DNA of 64,000 nt, from the NCBI GenBank assembly GCA_900169235.1, contig FWCC01000220.1:62001-126000 (forward strand). Direction: 5' to 3'. The position numbers and the translations under genes were made by a program. Positions within the stretch are counted from its first letter, which is position 1. Each line of letters opens with the position of its first letter. Below are positions 10,667 through 20,673 of this stretch, piece by piece. Under the pieces are notes generated by a model. That model did no database searches. It was not told where the DNA came from and saw only the letters and a program-made list of their open reading frames with translations. The stretch comes from Zarea fungicola (taxonomy: Eukaryota; Ascomycota; Sordariomycetes; Hypocreales; Cordycipitaceae).

Positions 10667-12481
10667 ATGGAAACAATGTGGTTGGATTCACTCTCCTTGC
10701 TGTCAAACCTCATTTTCACACTGCCCATTCTTGCGTTGGCCACTGTCATCGCAACTGTGGCCTACCGCTGCACGCTCCACCCACTCTGCTCCTTCCCAGG
10801 TCCTACACTGGCTGCCGCATCAGGCCTTTTCATATTTTATCATGACGTTATTAACGATGGTAAACTTCATCTTGCCCTGGAGAAACTACATGATCAATAC
10901 GGTGAGCCATCTCCTCCCCAGTTCGTCAATTCAGGACGCAGGACTTACGTGACGCAGGACCAATTGTGAGAATTGGACCCAATGAGTTGCACGTTAAACA
11001 CCCCGAAGCCTATGATCAAGTTTACCGCCCTGGCTACAAAGTAAGTAAATGGAGTTGGTATTACTCATGCTTTGGCGTGGGCCAATCCTCGTTCGGATCT
11101 CTGAACAATGTTGAGCATGGCCAGCGCCGCGCTGCCATCAGCTCTTTTTTCTCACGCCAATCGGTTCTCTCCTTGGATGATGTCCTGTCCAGGCCAATTA
11201 ATAAACTCCGAAACCGCCTCGAAAGAGTTTGTTCTCAAGGTCCCAAGGCATGGTGCCAGCTCGAGCGGGCGTATCGTTGCATCTCTCTCGACTCCATGTC
11301 GGAAATCGCGTTTGGCAAGTCATTTGCCTTTCTTGATCAGGAGGACTGTGCGCAGGCTTTTCATGACGGCGTCGAGGATAGTCTTCGAACTATATGTGTC
11401 ATCCGCCACTTCCCACTTCTCGTGCCGGTGTTCAATAATATGCCATTGTGGGTGATGAGACTGGCTGGGGAGAAGCTCGCCGCCATTCGCATGATGAAGG
11501 AGTTTGCACGCGACGCAGCTAAGGCTGCCCTTTCAAAAGCGCCAGCAACCTCAACGCGAACTATCCTACACGAAATTGTCTCTAATCCGGATCCCAGAAA
11601 AACGGGCCTCGTCACGCAGCGACGGCTTGAGGAAGAGGCCCTCTCCCTGATCGCGGCATCTTCTGATACAGTTGGTAATGCGCTAGCAGCAGCAACCTAT
11701 CATTTGCTTCGTAATCCTGAAGCAAATCAGCGACTAGTTGAGGAACTGCGAGAGGCAATTCCAGACGCAGGAAGCCTGCGAGAAGCAAGCCCCAGCTATG
11801 ATACATTGGCTCCTTTGCCATGGTTGGTAAGCGGACATCCACTATCCTTTGGCGATACTTCAGACGGTGCTAATAAAACCATTGAAATAGACAGCTGTAG
11901 TAAACGAATCGCTGAGAATGTCTCACGGTTTAGTTGGGCGGCTACCACGACTTGTTCCCGACTGTGGTATAGAGGTGCTGGGGAGACATATCCCTGGAGG
12001 AGTGAGTATTTTCTACTTTGTACCCTGGTTCGGCGCTGGCTCCAAGTCACTATTTTCAATTATCTGGATGCCACCCACCCTCCTGTCACTTTCCTATTGT
12101 GGCTAATTAAATGCATATGGAAAATAGTCTGTCATTTCCATGAGTGCCTACCTGCAGCACAATGACTCTACAGTCTTCCCAAATCCTGAATCCTTTCAAC
12201 CCGAACGTTGGCTAGATTCCAGCGGAGGTGCCGGCAGCAATACTGCAAAGCACCTTAACCGGTACTTGGTCGCATTCGGCAAGGGAAGCCATGGTTGTGT
12301 AGGGTCAACAATGGCATATTCATTGCTTTACAAGACGCTGGCCACGATTCATCGTAGCTTCGAAATGCGCCTTGAGGGTGGGATCACAGATCGCGACATG
12401 GAATACGAAGACCATTTTGTCGGCTTACATCGTCTTGATGCTGTGAGGCTCACAGTATCTGTTCCGTCGGCATACAGTTAA
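10667..12481 (+). CDS. Cytochrome P450
   Basis: Four exons: 10667-10901, 10958-11826, 11891-12001 and 12128-12481, giving 522 aa. Splice sites are supported by joined motifs. Residues about 10-30 are hydrophobic, forming an N-terminal membrane anchor, and a proline-rich hinge (FPGP) follows. The I-helix region reads AASSDTV. The ExxR motif E374-S-L-R377 is restored only by removing intron 2. PERW lies near 430, and the heme loop FGKGSHGCVG is at 455-464 with cysteine ligand C462. The usual Arg of FxxGxRxCxG is His460 here, a change found in other P450s, so activity is still expected. It is an ER-bound oxygenase needing a CPR partner. Adjacency to the A-T-TE synthetase and a shared promoter point to a tailoring hydroxylation or ring oxidation. 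The substrate is unknown. Confidence 0.9.
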
Positions 12482-12713
12482 CAGCTCTAATGTCCATTAG
12501 GTTACTTGGCCAAGTCTTGACATTCAATTCAAGAGTTGCATCCTCATGCCCATTACAAATTCTACGAAGGAAAAAGGTCTGGACTCATCTATAGAATCAT
12601 TTTTGACAGTTGTATTACAGTAGATTTTTTCTGATTGCGCTTCTTTCTTTCGCCTAATATTCGACGCTGATTTTAGCATCGGCATGGCGTTTGTTTTCTT
12701 TTTTTCTTTTCAA

Positions 12714-12757
12714 TTTTTTTTTTTAAAAAAAAAAGAAACCCCCCCCCCCCAAAAAAA
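12714..12757. repeat. Stacked homopolymer runs T-A-C-A
   Basis: A run of 11 T is followed directly by 10 A, then GAAA, 12 C and 7 A. It lies between the convergent P450 and methyltransferase genes and ends 7 nt from the methyltransferase stop codon. Such runs are prone to length error in sequencing. Confidence 0.85.
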
Positions 12758-12764
12758 CCCTATT

Positions 12765-13866
12765 CTACTGCGGCTTTTGCCCGTATACCATGACTGAGTG
12801 AAAGATGGCGCCCTGATCCAGCATCTCCTGCTCAAATCGGTCCTCTAACCCGTCAAACACGGCATCTGGGAGCCCTGTACCCAGAGCTGTTATGATGTTA
12901 GCCATTGTCTGACTTATTGGACGGCGATGACTGGCCAGTACCACCAGAGGACATACCTTTCGCGCCTCGAGTAATATTGGGAATGGTGAGTTTGAATGGC
13001 TCCATAGAATTCTGGCGATCCTGTTCATTGTCAAGCTTCTTGCCGACCGGGAGCTCTAGTTTCTGGACGTGAACATTTTGCAAACCAGCCTTGGTAAAGG
13101 CATCGGCAATATGGTTCACACAATCGACCCCAGGACCAACTTTATTCCATATGGCGCCCAAAATTCTAAGCAAATCTTGGAACGCTGGACCCTGTGTGGC
13201 CTCGTTCAAGGTAGCATCCAGCTCTTGGACTTGTAACCACGCCCCCGGCGCGAGTGTTGCTGAAGTGAGTTAGCTTGAGACTCTTCATTGTCCGCTTATG
13301 TACATGGTTTAGTAAAGATTGACGGGGCTTACCGGCAAGGTTTCCAATGGGGACGTCTAGGCCCACTGGTCCACAACCAACGAGTACGTAGCGGAGATGA
13401 GTCAGATCAAAGGCACCAACAAGCTCTGGTGTAGGTGCATCACAAACGTTGGCAGTACCGTAGCGAATATTTCCCTCGGTCGAGCCGGGGAGAAAGGACG
13501 ACGTTAGGTCGAGACCAAGGAGCTCCGCAGAAGGTGCCACTTGTTTTTGCAAGTCGCGTAAAAGGGACCCTTGGCCACGTTAGTGGTGCATATAAGCCGT
13601 GCTTACTGGAAGCAAAAGAGAAACCAAAAAGAAAACATAAAACGTCGAAGACAAAATCAGGTGGACCACAAAGTGAATGTGTTCACTAACTCACCATCTG
13701 CGCATCCAACGTCCAGAACCTTTAGACCCGGCTTCTGCAGGTCAATTGGCGCAAAAACAATGCGGTTGTCGAGACAGGCTTGCACCCAGAGATGCTGTCG
13801 ATGTAAACGCTCTGCCTCACTCTGGATCTTGCCAAGTAGGTACTGTGAATTTTCAGTTTCAGCCAT
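12765..13866 (-). CDS. SAM-dependent methyltransferase (class I, LaeA/UbiE-like fold)
   Basis: Four exons: 13695-13866, 13333-13569, 12957-13259 and 12765-12886, giving 277 aa. SAM motif I, VLDVGCADG, is at about residues 50-58. It continues correctly only after splicing into the segment with ELLGLDLTSSF, where the acidic Asp of motif II would bind the ribose. The last intron joins RGAK to ALGTGLPDAV and so recovers the conserved end HSVMVYGQKP; without it the frame would stop at 12898. The fold methylates O, N or C of small molecules. It is convergent with the P450 and divergent from the O-methyltransferase across about 790 bp, and is a probable tailoring enzyme. Target atom and substrate are unknown. 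Confidence 0.85.
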
Positions 13867-14659
13867 TGCAAAAGATGCTGACGTGGCTGGAATTTTTTTT
13901 GACGCCGCATCTTGGTCACAGTTTTCTGTTGCCTGTATTAATACTCATGCAGGGTTGATATGGTCCGTCACCGCCCTTTGCACCTTTGTCCACGTTACAT
14001 GTAAGCCTCTGCCGTGTTTAGAGTTCGTGTAATATAAAATATGTTAGCATGACGCTGCCTACTAGCCTCATATGAGAGATCCGCATTGGGTAGCATGGGA
14101 TCGGCAGCAGAAGGTCGCAATTCCCTGGTGCAGGTCGGCTTCGACAGCCACCGGGCACAGCTTGGTGCTTATTTGCCATCCAACAAGGGCGCTAACGAAT
14201 ATTAGTTCCGATCATTCTACACTGTGGTAGATTTAACGCAGCCAAAAGCCGCCTTGACGGAGAATACCGTGAGAGACCTAGAACCACAATCTCACTCCAT
14301 TCCACTTAGCATACAGGAACGTTAGTTCTCACCAGCACCTAGCCCCTTGGCCTCGTATTAGTTATCTCCACCAATGAACCTGGTACTAGTGGTGCTGACC
14401 GATAGTTACGGATCACTGTTTGGACACCTATAGTCGATTTTGCTCTCACACTGGCAATCCCCTATCAAGATCACGGCAGCTCACCGCAAGGATCTTAACT
14501 GTGACCATACCACCCCGTATCAACTACTGTCGGGTTGAACAATGGTTGAGTGAACCCAGAGTGGTCTTTCAGACTGAGGCTGCCGCAATTTCTGCTCAAC
14601 ACCCCCGTTCCCCATTACCTTCGACTCCCATCACTGCCGCTGTCCCGGTTTCTGCAAGC
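13867..14659. promoter_or_regulatory. Divergent promoter, two methyltransferases
   Basis: This 793-bp region lies between the start codons of the two methyltransferase genes. It contains CGG-N6-CCG at 14258-14269, an inverted-triplet pattern of the kind bound by Zn2Cys6 dimers. A plus-strand frame that runs in from 14420 is taken as non-coding leader, because the protein-like part begins at the ATG at 14660. Confidence 0.5.
14258..14269. promoter_or_regulatory. CGG-N6-CCG inverted triplet
   Basis: The sequence CGGAGAATACCG lies between the divergent methyltransferase genes. Inverted CGG triplets with fixed spacing are the usual target of Zn2Cys6 homodimers, and two such regulators are encoded in this window. 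No binding evidence exists. Confidence 0.35.
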
Positions 14660-16173
14660 ATGGCTGACTCTAGCCAAACACTGACAGATCTTTCGGGCGT
14701 TGTTGCAGACAATGTGCGCAAAATTGACGAATTCTTCCAAGTCTCAAATCTCCCTGCATTGTCCTTTGGTGTGGATGGTTCCGCACGCTTCCCTGTCGGA
14801 CAAGAAAATGTTGCAATACACGATGCGCGGCGTGCCGCAATGAAGGCGGCCAAAGAGATTCATGATCTACTTTGGACACCAGAAGAGCGAATGCTTGCTC
14901 AATTCACACCTGTAAGGAGGAGGCTCATTTTTGCTTAACTGCCCCTCTCTAGTCTACTCGTACCTAAACATTGTGTAGTTCTTAGATATGCTGCCCTTGC
15001 AGGCAATGCACCGATTCGGTATCCTGGAGGCAATTCCTCGGAATGGATCTGCTTCTTATGAGGATATTGCCGCAACGACGCGTTTGCATCCTGTGCATCT
15101 ACGTCGTTTGCTTCGCCTCAGCATGGCGACAGGCTTCTTTGATGAGACGCAAGATGGCAAAGTGTGCCACAATGCCTGCTCTGCAATGCTTCTCAGTAGA
15201 CCGCACTTGCTTGATATTGTCGGCTTCATGTCTGAGATTACCTCCAAGGCAAGCACCCGTCTCATTGATGCAATGGGGCGCGATCCACTGCTGCAGGAAC
15301 CGAATACAACCGGGTTCAATTTGGCATTTCAGACCGACGAGAACTTTTTACTCCACCTGGAGAGCAATCCCAAGGCTGCAGCCATGTTTGGAGGAACTAT
15401 GAAGGGCATGGCAAATAACCCCGGCTTCAGCCATGATCACATGGTTCGTGGCTACAAGTGGGAGGAGCTGGGAAATTCAACCGTAGTAGATGTATGTGAA
15501 AATACCCTCATTTATACTTGCCCTTTCCTTCACGATTTGCAGTTACGCGTGCAAGAGCTCACTCGTCTAGGTTGGAGGGTCCTCGGGCCATACCTGCGTT
15601 GCTCTGGCCAAAGCCTTTCCATCATTGAGGTTTGTTATCCAGGACTTTGCAAGTGCAATGGAGCATGCCAAGGACAACATTGAAGATGAGTCTGTGCGCA
15701 ATCGCATCGAATTTATGACACACGATTTCTTTACGCCGCAACCACAGCTTCCCGATGCCAAAGTGTACCTTCTTCGTTGGATTCTTCACGACTGGCCGGC
15801 TGCTTACTGTCTCAAAATCTTACGCAACTTGACAGCTGGCATGGCAGCTGGTTCTTCCATTATAATTGCTGAGGTCATTATGCCACCACGAGGAGTACTT
15901 CCGTGGCCGGAGGAACGATTTATTGCGTAAGTAGGATTCTGTGCTATTTTGCTTTCCTCGTCTTGCAGAATCATCGGGTCAATCTTTTCCGGTACCAATG
16001 CTGATGATATCAGATCCCAAGATATAATCATGATGCTGCTACACAACTCGCAGGAACGCACGCTTGATGAGTATAAGCAGTTGATGGCGGACGCCAACCC
16101 TAGGCTGCACTACGTCAACCACACCACACCAGAGAACAGTATAATGTCATTTATAGAGTTTGGCTTCCATTGA
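14660..16173 (+). CDS. O-methyltransferase (plant COMT-like family)
   Basis: Four exons: 14660-14911, 14979-15491, 15571-15926 and 15969-16173, giving 441 aa. An N-terminal winged-helix dimerisation region (about residues 85-165, around LRRLLRLSMATGFF) precedes the Rossmann domain. The SAM motif VVD-VGGSSGH (about 253-262) is created exactly by the intron 2 junction. The catalytic block LLRWILHDW, about 322-330 with H328, is typical of fungal OMTs acting on phenolic hydroxyls, and ERTLDEYKQLM near the C-terminus is also characteristic. Length and domain order match sterigmatocystin 8-O-methyltransferase-like proteins. It probably methylates a phenol or enol of the A-T-TE product. It faces the other methyltransferase across a shared promoter and converges with the Zn2Cys6 gene. 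Confidence 0.9.
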
Positions 16174-16480
16174 AGTGAGGCAGTGTTTCTTCAATACGAT
16201 TGGAGATTATTCGGAGTTACAAGGCCGTTGGTGGCTATTATCGCTTCCAGCATTCCCGTACTCAGCCAGGTGCTGAGTAGAGAGCCTATTGTCCCTTTTG
16301 ATAAGCACTTGACTATTCTAGAATAGCAATTAAACTATCTTTCTACAAATTTCTATATGGTGCCTGTATATTCCCATATATACCTCCTCCACCCTATCAG
16401 GATAACGATGTCACTGAAATTGCAGATAACGCTATACATCTAGTATATTGCGATGCAAAGAAGCTTTCCAATAAAGCCAA
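16174..16480. other. Convergent 3' spacer
   Basis: This AT-rich spacer lies between the convergent O-methyltransferase and Zn2Cys6 regulator genes and presumably holds both 3' untranslated regions. Nothing else was seen. Confidence 0.5.
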
Positions 16481-18538
16481 TTACTTCAGCTCTTTCCTGG
16501 CTACCTCGCGAAAGACGCTGTTGATGAATGAAATTGAAAAATCAGCCGCAACGTAAATGCTACGTAGTCGTGACATGGCCAAAAAGCTCTGGTAAAAGTA
16601 CTGGCGACTATCTTTGCGAGCTGTTTCATCCCTCAAAGCCATGTCGAGTAGATGGATAACCATGGCTGGAAGAAGAATCACAACGCTGGTACCCGGAAGG
16701 TATTGAACGAGGTCTGAATTATACAAACTTGTGACAATAATGGTTATGTTCCGAGAAGCCCAAGTTGCGACGTTTCTCGACTCGATGCCTTGAGTAGAGA
16801 GAGACAGACCATGGACCCTTCTCTTTGAATGGAACACCAACTGTCGATGTAGAGCTGAGAGCGTGGTAAAGTACATGAGATGAAGCAGAGATGTGTTTAT
16901 AATAACAGACTGGTCTTTCGGCGTTTTATCCTGTCGAAGTTCTGTACAAGATGCCGCGCACTCTGGGAGAGCAGCTCGCCATGCGCGTAACAATTCGTTG
17001 CAGATGCTCACCTGGAACAGTGTGGCCTCTGTTATTCTCTCGGCGTTTCGTGTGTCATTTGAACAACCGTTGGCAGTAGGAGAAATGCCATGGCTGAACA
17101 AATACTGTATGGACAGTACCTTTGATAGTATAGTACACAACTTGGTCATCTCGATGCACAAGATGGCAGCTCTGTATTGCTTCTCGGCGCTACACACCAG
17201 TTTGAACCACGCTGGAATGCGCGACGATGCCGTAGAGGAAGCGAGACACTTGAAGTCATCCATCTCTAGCATCGGCACATCAAAGTCGTCATCTTTGACC
17301 ATGGTTGGGCGACGCATAAAAAGAGCAATGATTTTGTCGCGCATGTAAATCGACCACCAAACCCGCTTTCGTAGGCGCTTTGTCGACTGATTTATGCTTT
17401 TTGATTTGTCCGGATCCCTGTGCAAACCTTCCCGTTGTGAGATTGAAACGGCAATTCCCATCCAGTGATAGCAATCCTTTCCGTCACTCGGACTTCCAAA
17501 CCAGTACGTCATCAGCAAAACCGATTGAATGACTGCCAAGGAATCTGCCTCTGTATCAAAATCGAATAGGAGACGAGCCTTGAGGAAAAGGTCTGCCCTC
17601 GCATGACGATGAGTTTCATACCCAGCAACTTTAAGTAATCGGATATCGGCTCCAGCCGAGCCAGCAAACATGATCGCTTGAAACAACAAAAGACTTATTG
17701 CTCGCCCCTCACCTTTGCCATCAAGGACGTTGAAGATATCGTTTAGGTCAATTATAGGCGACAGAGGGTGAATAAACTCCGCATAACAACGAAGAAACTC
17801 ATTCCTCAAATTCTCTGGGGGTAACGTCAAGGCTCCTTTTCTCTCCAAGTAGGTAATCCTCTCCCGACTTAGCCGATCCTCCAGTGACATGATGTATGGC
17901 GGAAAGCGGAAGGGGGGCAGACTCTGGGGATTTTGAGACGCTGTACCGCACCCTAGTAGTGGATTAGGTGCCAATAGTCCAGGTTCTATTGTTGGCTGCT
18001 CCATACTATTCATGAGAATGACTTTTTCCAAAGATGAGCTTCCAGCATCTTCGCAGGCTAAATTTCTGATTACGTCTTTACCTGTTAAAGGATTGTCAGC
18101 GATATTCATTTGGCGGGTAGTCAAGGGTATTCACATGAGTCGCTTGGTACATATTCGCTGGAAAAGTCTAAATCAGCAAGAGCTAATTGTGCAGATATAT
18201 TCGGCGATTGTAGTTTGTCTGTGGTGCGTGTTTCACAGGGCAGAGACTCCAAATACTCCAACTTTCGTGCCGGAACGACGGGTCGACTTGCTCGCAGTGT
18301 TAATCTAAATTGGGGAAATTCTGAAGAGTTTTTCTTACTTTTTTCGCCTGGCATCACTCTTGCTTGCCACGACTACGCAATCATCGCCGTCCAGCCTGCA
18401 GTTTGTGCACGGGGCTCCGTTTCGGAACACGTCACAACGAACTTTTCTGCGCCGACAGGTAAGACAAGCCATAGGAGCTCTTCTCTTCATGCCTTCTTTT
18501 GACTCCCATTGTTGGAGTTGGGTGCCAAATTGTGACAT
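16481..18538 (-). CDS. Zn2Cys6 transcription factor with fungal MHR domain
   Basis: Three exons: 18339-18538, 18135-18304 and 16481-18081, giving 656 aa. The N-terminal binuclear zinc cluster reads C-x2-C-x6-C-x8-C-x2-C-x6-C within ACLTCRRRKVRC..PCTNC, just after a basic KRR stretch. A linker encoded by exon 2 follows, then a fungal-specific regulatory domain (Fungal_trans type) starting near YAEFIHPLSPIIDLND and running on through WWSIYMRDKIIALFMRRP. The chosen start is the ATG at 18538. In-frame ATGs at 18604 and 18490 also keep the zinc cluster. It lies between the O-methyltransferase and the bZIP gene and is a likely pathway-specific activator. TGAGTCA is present upstream at 18768-18774. 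Confidence 0.9.
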
Positions 18539-18604
18539 GACTTCTGTTGGATGGTTCAAGATACAGCGGTTGCAAAGGCTTGGTGTACGGGGCCGAGAGT
18601 GCAT

Positions 18605-19002
18605 TCCAGTATTGGTAATTATCGGTGCAATGGAATATTATGATGTAGTCCGGCAAGACACTGAGTGAGCCAGGACTAACTCTAGGCTAACGTTTGCATT
18701 ACTACCTGGAGTTCTTGTAGTGTGATAATACATATGACGATCAAGCTGTTCTATATTAGGGACTACCTGAGTCAGTGATAGTCGAGTCAGCGTGGAGTGT
18801 ACTATTATGACAACCCTACGCTGGGCTTAATTAGCGAGAGCAAACAAACCTATTTTATTAAACATCCTTCTTAAATTAGGTGTGGTACTTCAAGACTAGA
18901 ATATGTCGATAAACAGCAACTGAGGCACAGAGCAATGCATGTTTAGTATCCAGGCTACTCCGTAATGGTTTGAGACATGCTGATCGCACGAGAAGAATTC
19001 TG
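18605..19002. promoter_or_regulatory. Upstream region of Zn2Cys6 gene
   Basis: This roughly 400-bp spacer lies between the Zn2Cys6 start and the bZIP 3' end. It has TGAGTCA at 18768-18774 and CGAGTCA at 18783-18789, a pair of bZIP-type half-sites 15 nt apart. No gene was seen in it. Confidence 0.45.
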
Positions 19003-20673
19003 CTACAGGACAAAACTAGTACACATTTGACCAAGTACATCAACGTTTATTGGAGTGCTTTCGTTTGGCAGCAATACGTTGGTACCAAAGTTAAGCAACT
19101 CGCTAAGCTCTTTCATATCATGATCATGGCTTCTGCTTTGAATCATTGCGCCATCCTGAGGAGCTTCGGACTCGGCATTCGCGAACTGCCACTGCTGCAA
19201 ATTTGACACGGAATAAAGGCTCGCCTGGAGTGCTGGCAAGTCACTATGGAGCTCAGGATATCTCTCAAAAATATCTGGCCCCATTGCCCAGTTTCGCAGA
19301 TCATAGATGCAGTTGGAAAATGTGGATGATATGGAACAGAGGCCCGTGTCTGCTTGCCGCACGTAACAATCGCGAAAACTAAACGGCCACCGAATTCTAA
19401 GGCTTGAGCAAAACACGTCATAAAACTCATTTTCGCAATAGGTGTGTTCGGCGAAAATAAAACGTTCGCGAAGCCCTGGCCTAAATGAAACGCAATCGGC
19501 AGTTAGTTTTTGGGGAGGAAACATTGATCCAGCCGGTCGGCTTACCATCCGAAAAAGTTGATGGCATATGAGTGGGCTAGATTTTGAGAAGGACTAAATA
19601 GCGAGTTAGCTACGGCGTCAATAATCCGGTTCACAAGCACAGTGAGTTCCTTGCCTCTTCATATACCACGATGGTAGCTGGCCATATCTTTCCAACGTCG
19701 AATTATCGTGATACAGGAGTAGCTGATGCATGAAGAACATGATGGCAAACCTCTCAGTATTCCCACAAGTCGAAAATAAAGTCTCATCAATAAGCCGCAT
19801 CAGCTGCCATCCAACAGGTAGCTCATGGGTCTGTTCTACACTATCCCAGCCATCCAGAATGGCTCGAATTGGTACGTCGTCGTTAATGCCACTGTCGTTG
19901 CCACTGAGAAATCCTCGATGACGGAAACTCAACATTAGAACCTCATTTATATACCGCCAACGATTGAAGGATTTTGACGATAACAGCGGATGGCATGGAC
20001 AGACATTGGGCATGTTGGGACGATTTAGCCTGATGTGGAGCGCAGCGCAAGAAACGTCAGGCTGGTAGGTCTCGATTCCTAAGTAGGGAGTGCTCCTTTG
20101 CCCGCTATCAAAGTTGCCAGACTGGGCAATTCCCACCCCCAAGTTGTCTGTGCTTGCTGTCGTAGAGTTACTACTTCCGGAGCAGACTGGGGTGTTCTGC
20201 AGTACAAGATTCATGCTATACGGCGCAGATGGTGCCAGGTTCTCTTCTGATTCGATAGATACGGGGCTTGCTGAGCCATCAACGGTATCGAATTTGAGGC
20301 ATGGGGTGGCCTCTTTTGATCGGTTTTCGATTTCCAAGGGCCACTGCCTGTTACGGCGCGGCTGAGGTGAGTGGTGGCAGGCAAGAATGTTTTCCAGACT
20401 TTTGAGCGTGGTATCCAACTTGAGTCGTTCTGCCTCGGTTTGATCCAGCTTATTCAGGAGTGTCGTGATAGAGGCATCTATGTCGCCCTTTTTGAATTCC
20501 TCCAGCTGGGACTCGAGTTCCGCTATTCGCGACTTGGTGCGCTCACGAGCCTTGCGCTGACTGCGCCGATCAATCGCTCTCTTCTTGAGTACCTTGTCTG
20601 GGATGCCATCTTCGTCACTGAGTTTTACGTTCCTTGCTTTTTCTGTTGACGGCGCATTGCGCGTCCTAGCCAT
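19003..20673 (-). CDS. bZIP transcription factor with DUF3425 domain
   Basis: The ATG at 20673 (MARTRN) gives an N-terminal region followed by a fungal bZIP basic segment, AIDRRSQRKARERTKSRI, at about residues 33-50. A short leucine-repeat coiled coil follows (ELESQLEEF, then LLNKLDQTEAERLKLDTTL). The central part is Ser/Thr-rich. The C-terminal DUF3425 region (PNMPNVCPCHPLLSSKSF near the middle, then GLRERFIFAEHTYCENEF) is split by one intron between about 19663 and 19548. I could not fix the acceptor: TAG near 19585 and AAG near 19543 both keep the frame. This family regulates secondary metabolism and stress genes in many ascomycetes. It is encoded beside the Zn2Cys6 gene in the same orientation, so dual control of the cluster is plausible. 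Confidence 0.85.

Noticed and set aside
12898..13209. Early stop in the methyltransferase frame, suggesting a pseudogene
   Set aside because: A standard intron from 12956 to 12887 joins RGAK to ALGTGLPDAV in frame and restores the conserved C-terminus, so the gene is intact.
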